From assembly GCA_014361095.1 (NCBI GenBank), contig JACIWF010000050.1:1-9393 (forward strand): DNA of 9,393 nucleotides. The letters run 5' to 3'. Every line of letters begins with the position of its first letter. The first letter of the stretch is position 1. The notes beneath the pieces were generated by a model. The model was not told the origin of the DNA. It saw only the letters and a list, made by a program, of their open reading frames with translations, and searched no databases. Shown here in pieces: positions 7,522 through 9,393 of this stretch. The translations under genes and the position numbers were made by a program. This DNA comes from Hadesarchaea archaeon (GTDB lineage Archaea > Hadarchaeota > Hadarchaeia > Hadarchaeales > Hadarchaeaceae).

Positions 7522-8427
7522 TTGAGTGATTACGGTGCTCAGTTGGTCCTCGCAAAGCTGGATAAAGTTTTGGTTGGAGATGGACAGCCCACCGTAATCA
7601 TCGGGGCGATCAACCTCAGCGAAAGCTCCTTCTATTCAGGATCGGTTGTCAGGAGACCTAAGGACATCATTAAAAGGGCCCGGGAGATGGTGGAGGAAGG
7701 TGCCCGGATAATCGACATCGGGGGCATGGCCACCGGACCTAAGTCGCAACCCATTTCAGTGCAGCAGGAGATGCGGAGGTTAATACCGGCCATCAGAGCC
7801 GTTGCTGGTGAGGTCGAGGTACCGATTTCGGTTGACACCCAGCGCGCGGCTGTTGCCGAAGCCGCGATTGCAGCCGGGGCCTCGATTGTAAATGACGTCA
7901 GCGGGCTCAAGGCCGATGAACACATGGCCGAGGTCATCTCAAGAACTGGCTGCTCGGCTATCCTCATGGCGGCGAGAAAATTTCCCGGAGATGTATATAC
8001 TATCGGCGAAATCAAGGAGGCGCTCTTGTCCAGCTTGGAGATTTGCCGCAGGCATGGTATATTCTTGAAAAACATTGTTGTCGATCCTGGATTCGGGCAG
8101 TGGCCAGCGAGGCTTAAGCGGTTGGGTCCTCGAGCAAAAAAATGTTTGAGGGACAGAGGTTACAGCTTAGCAACCTATCTGGACCTTCGAATTCTGGCAA
8201 AACTAAGGGCGATCAAAACCGGTCGACCCATCTGCCTCAGCATATCGAGGAAATCTTCGATAGGTGAGGTCCTAAATCTCCCTGACCCCCGAGAGAGGCT
8301 CTACGGCTCTTTGGCCGCAGCCGCCGTTGCTGTACTCAACGGAGCCCACGCGTTGCGGACCCACGACCCGATTGAGACCTTGCAGGTGGCGCGAGTTGCT
8401 GAAGCCATCAGGGACGTGTTGAGGTGA
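7522..8427 (+). CDS. Archaeal dihydropteroate synthase-like protein (pterin-binding TIM barrel)
   Basis: The fold is that of dihydropteroate synthase, which joins a pterin pyrophosphate to an arylamine. In F420-using archaea the likely role is the equivalent condensation in methanopterin-type cofactor synthesis, but that is inference. Of 301 residues, the following match DHPS: NLSESSFYSGS (31-41) at loop 1, ARIIDIGGMATGP (61-73) at loop 2, PISVDT (101-106), GASIVNDVSG (119-128), VVDPGFG (186-192), SISRKSSIG (240-248) and RTHDP (279-283). Residues corresponding to the pterin-pocket Asp, Asn, Asp, Lys and Arg (D105, N124, D188, K244, R279) are present. Loop 2 reads ATGP instead of the bacterial STRPG, so the pyrophosphate-binding Arg is missing. 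About 20 extra residues (193-215), rich in Arg and Lys, follow DPGFG. No ATG is available: TTG at 7522 or TTG at 7543 are the candidates. cofE follows after 4 bp. A pterin-binding methyltransferase-type role is the main alternative. Confidence 0.82.
   Translation: MSDYGAQLVLAKLDKVLVGDGQPTVIIGAINLSESSFYSGSVVRRPKDIIKRAREMVEEGARIIDIGGMATGPKSQPISVQQEMRRLIPAIRAVAGEVEVPISVDTQRAAVAEAAIAAGASIVNDVSGLKADEHMAEVISRTGCSAILMAARKFPGDVYTIGEIKEALLSSLEICRRHGIFLKNIVVDPGFGQWPARLKRLGPRAKKCLRDRGYSLATYLDLRILAKLRAIKTGRPICLSISRKSSIGEVLNLPDPRERLYGSLAAAAVAVLNGAHALRTHDPIETLQVARVAEAIRDVLR
8422..8427 (+). promoter_or_regulatory. Shine-Dalgarno of cofE overlapping the upstream stop codon
   Basis: AGGTGA lies four bases before the GTG at 8432 and matches the archaeal 16S anti-Shine-Dalgarno well. 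Its last three bases are the TGA stop of the DHPS-like gene. This decides the GTG start of cofE and implies translational coupling of the two genes. Confidence 0.8.
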
Positions 8428-8431
8428 GCTT

Positions 8432-9178
8432 GTGGAAGCTCTGGGATTGAGCCTGCCCCTGATCGAGCCAGGGGATGACCTGCCTTCGATGATACTGAAA
8501 GCGGCGGACCAGATCGGAGGCCTGCGCGAAGGTGATGTCGTTGTGGTTTCCTCCAAGGTGGTGGCAACCGCCGAGGGGAGAGTTAAAGAATTGTCGAAGA
8601 TCAGACCATCGCTGAGGGCGAAGAGAATCGCGGCGAAAAGTGGCCAGCCGCCTGAGCTTGTTGAGTTGATTCTGCGCGAGGCGGACAGAATCCTCAAGAT
8701 CCGCAGAGGCGTCATCCTAACCATGAAGAGAGGCCTCATCTGCGCCAATGCTGGCGTTGACCAGTCCAACGCTCCAAAGAGCAAGGCGATACTTTTGCCA
8801 CGAAATCCGGAAAAATCTGCAGAAAGGCTCAGGCTCGCACTGATATCAGGAGCGGGAGCTAGAATTGGTGTGGTGATCTCAGACAGCGTTGTTCATCCGT
8901 TGAGGCTGGGTACAGTGGGGCAGGCAATTGCCACCGCAGGAATCGAGCCCGTCATCGACTGTCGCGGCAAGCTTGATCTTTATGGGAAGCCGCTGAAGAT
9001 AACTTACCGGGCCGTGGCTGACCAGCTCGCCAGCGCCGCGCAGCTGGTGATGGGAGAAGCCGGCGAACGGGTGCCAGCGGCCGTGGTGCGGGAGGTCGAG
9101 ATCGAACTTGTTGAAAGACCTAAACTCTCGCCAAAAATTTCGCCGCGAAGATGCCTTTATTCTGGTGTGAAGCTGTAA
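8432..9178 (+). CDS. cofE: Coenzyme F420-0:L-glutamate ligase (F420 gamma-glutamyl ligase)
   Basis: CofE adds gamma-linked L-glutamate to F420-0 using GTP, finishing the deazaflavin coenzyme of archaeal hydride transfer. The 248-residue length is normal for the archaeal stand-alone enzyme. Family blocks are REGDVVVVSSKVVATAEGR (32-50), RGLICANAGVDQSN (100-113), GVVISD (146-151), GIEPVIDCRGKLDLYG (170-185) and AVADQLASAAQLVMGEA (194-210). Asp110, Asp151, Ser152 and Glu209 sit at positions that correspond to the two-metal site I recall from the Archaeoglobus enzyme, with Ser in place of Thr. The usual DTxGRPWR loop here reads DSVVHPLR (151-158), so the GR pair is replaced while Pro and the last Arg are kept. 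GTG is the start because of the strong Shine-Dalgarno just upstream. The gene is coupled to the DHPS-like gene, pairing two C1-metabolism cofactors. A T-tract follows the stop. Confidence 0.93.
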   Translation: MEALGLSLPLIEPGDDLPSMILKAADQIGGLREGDVVVVSSKVVATAEGRVKELSKIRPSLRAKRIAAKSGQPPELVELILREADRILKIRRGVILTMKRGLICANAGVDQSNAPKSKAILLPRNPEKSAERLRLALISGAGARIGVVISDSVVHPLRLGTVGQAIATAGIEPVIDCRGKLDLYGKPLKITYRAVADQLASAAQLVMGEAGERVPAAVVREVEIELVERPKLSPKISPRRCLYSGVKL

Positions 9179-9190
9179 GCACCGCACCGA

Positions 9191-9201
9191 TTGGTTTTTT
9201 T
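9191..9201 (+). terminator. T-tract terminator after cofE
   Basis: Seven consecutive T at 9195-9201, preceded by TTGG, lie 17 bp past the cofE stop. Archaeal RNA polymerase commonly terminates at such U-tracts without a strong hairpin. A weak TGTGG/CCACA pairing (9211-9215 with 9226-9230) lies downstream. It fits the end of the transcript carrying the DHPS-like gene and cofE. Confidence 0.45.
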
Positions 9202-9246
9202 AGATGAGAATGTGGAGAATTATAACCACAAGGGCACCGTGATTTT

Positions 9247-9263
9247 AAGAAAAATTTTAAAAC
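9247..9263 (+). promoter_or_regulatory. BRE/TATA-like promoter upstream of the partial 3' ORF
   Basis: A purine-rich AAGAAAAA (9247-9254), resembling a TFB-recognition element, runs into TTTTAAAA (9255-9262). The TATA-like centre is about 30 nt before the ATG at 9289, so transcription would start within a few bases of it. This is the most AT-rich block in the window. Confidence 0.5.
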
Positions 9264-9288
9264 TAGTCGAATAATATTAGAATACTTG

Positions 9289-9393
9289 ATGAGTAGTTCA
9301 AAAATCGCACCTCCGGCCGGCAAAAATTCGACAATTGCATGGGGTGTTTCCTATGAGCATCCATATTATCGCCGAATTTTTAGGCGTCGAGGC
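9289..9393 (+). CDS. Hypothetical protein, N-terminal fragment running off the window
   Basis: An ATG at 9289 opens a frame of 35 codons with no stop before the window ends. The visible N-terminus is polar and basic, beginning MSSSKIAPP and ending in YRRIFRRRG, with no signal peptide or membrane segment in the part seen. I recognise no family. Support comes from the TATA-like element placed for a leaderless or short-leader transcript and from the T-tract that closes the preceding unit. A chance frame of 35 codons is possible, so confidence is modest. Confidence 0.45.
   Translation, partial: MSSSKIAPPAGKNSTIAWGVSYEHPYYRRIFRRRG

Noticed and set aside
7632..8075. 147-codon minus-strand ORF opposite the DHPS-like gene
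   Set aside because: It is an antisense shadow of conserved barrel motifs.
8272..8784. 170-codon minus-strand ORF across the DHPS-like/cofE junction
   Set aside because: It is a shadow of two well-supported coupled genes, with Ser/Arg-rich composition typical of antisense frames.
9201..9245. Possible C/D-box sRNA after cofE (TAGATGAG start)
   Set aside because: The C-box match is imperfect and no CTGA D box follows at a usable distance.

Overview
The window is a dense archaeal chromosome segment. It shows about 93% or more coding sequence, tiny intergenic gaps, no tRNA, rRNA, IS element or CRISPR array, and even composition across the genes. The gene content is diagnostic for Archaea: an archaeal-type hypoxanthine/guanine phosphoribosyltransferase, a deoxyhypusine synthase family enzyme, the repair helicase Hel308, a stand-alone Elongator protein 3, a GTP-type PEP carboxykinase, an archaeal-type dihydropteroate-synthase-like protein and the F420 gamma-glutamyl ligase CofE. 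The F420 and probable methanopterin-type genes point to a euryarchaeal or related deep-branching lineage. I cannot fix the species from the sequence alone.

Layout. The 3' part of the purine salvage gene hpt (3-539, +) converges with a deoxyhypusine synthase-like gene (551-1606, -). That gene has its own TATA-like box placed for a leaderless transcript. Upstream of it on the same strand is hel308 (1670 to about 3895, -). hel308 diverges from elp3 (about 3921-5534, +). The two reading frames stay open through each other's 5' ends, and candidate start codons on the two strands share one CATG at 3893-3896. After elp3 come pckG (5572-7485), a DHPS-like gene (7522-8427, TTG start) and cofE (8432-9178, GTG start), all on the + strand. 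The last two are tightly coupled: the Shine-Dalgarno of cofE contains the stop codon of the DHPS-like gene. A T-tract follows cofE. A TATA-like element then precedes an open reading frame that begins at 9289 and runs off the window.

Functionally this is mostly housekeeping: purine salvage, a DHS-family (polyamine or aIF5A) reaction, fork repair, tRNA wobble modification, gluconeogenesis, and a two-gene C1-carrier/deazaflavin cofactor unit. I see no defence system, mobile element or obviously new multi-gene system. The items most worth checking are: the DHS-like protein keeps the catalytic Lys but, by my alignment from memory to the human enzyme, has lost four spermidine-site residues; the DHPS-like and CofE proteins have altered signature loops; and the hel308/elp3 divergent junction has essentially no room for two normal promoters.
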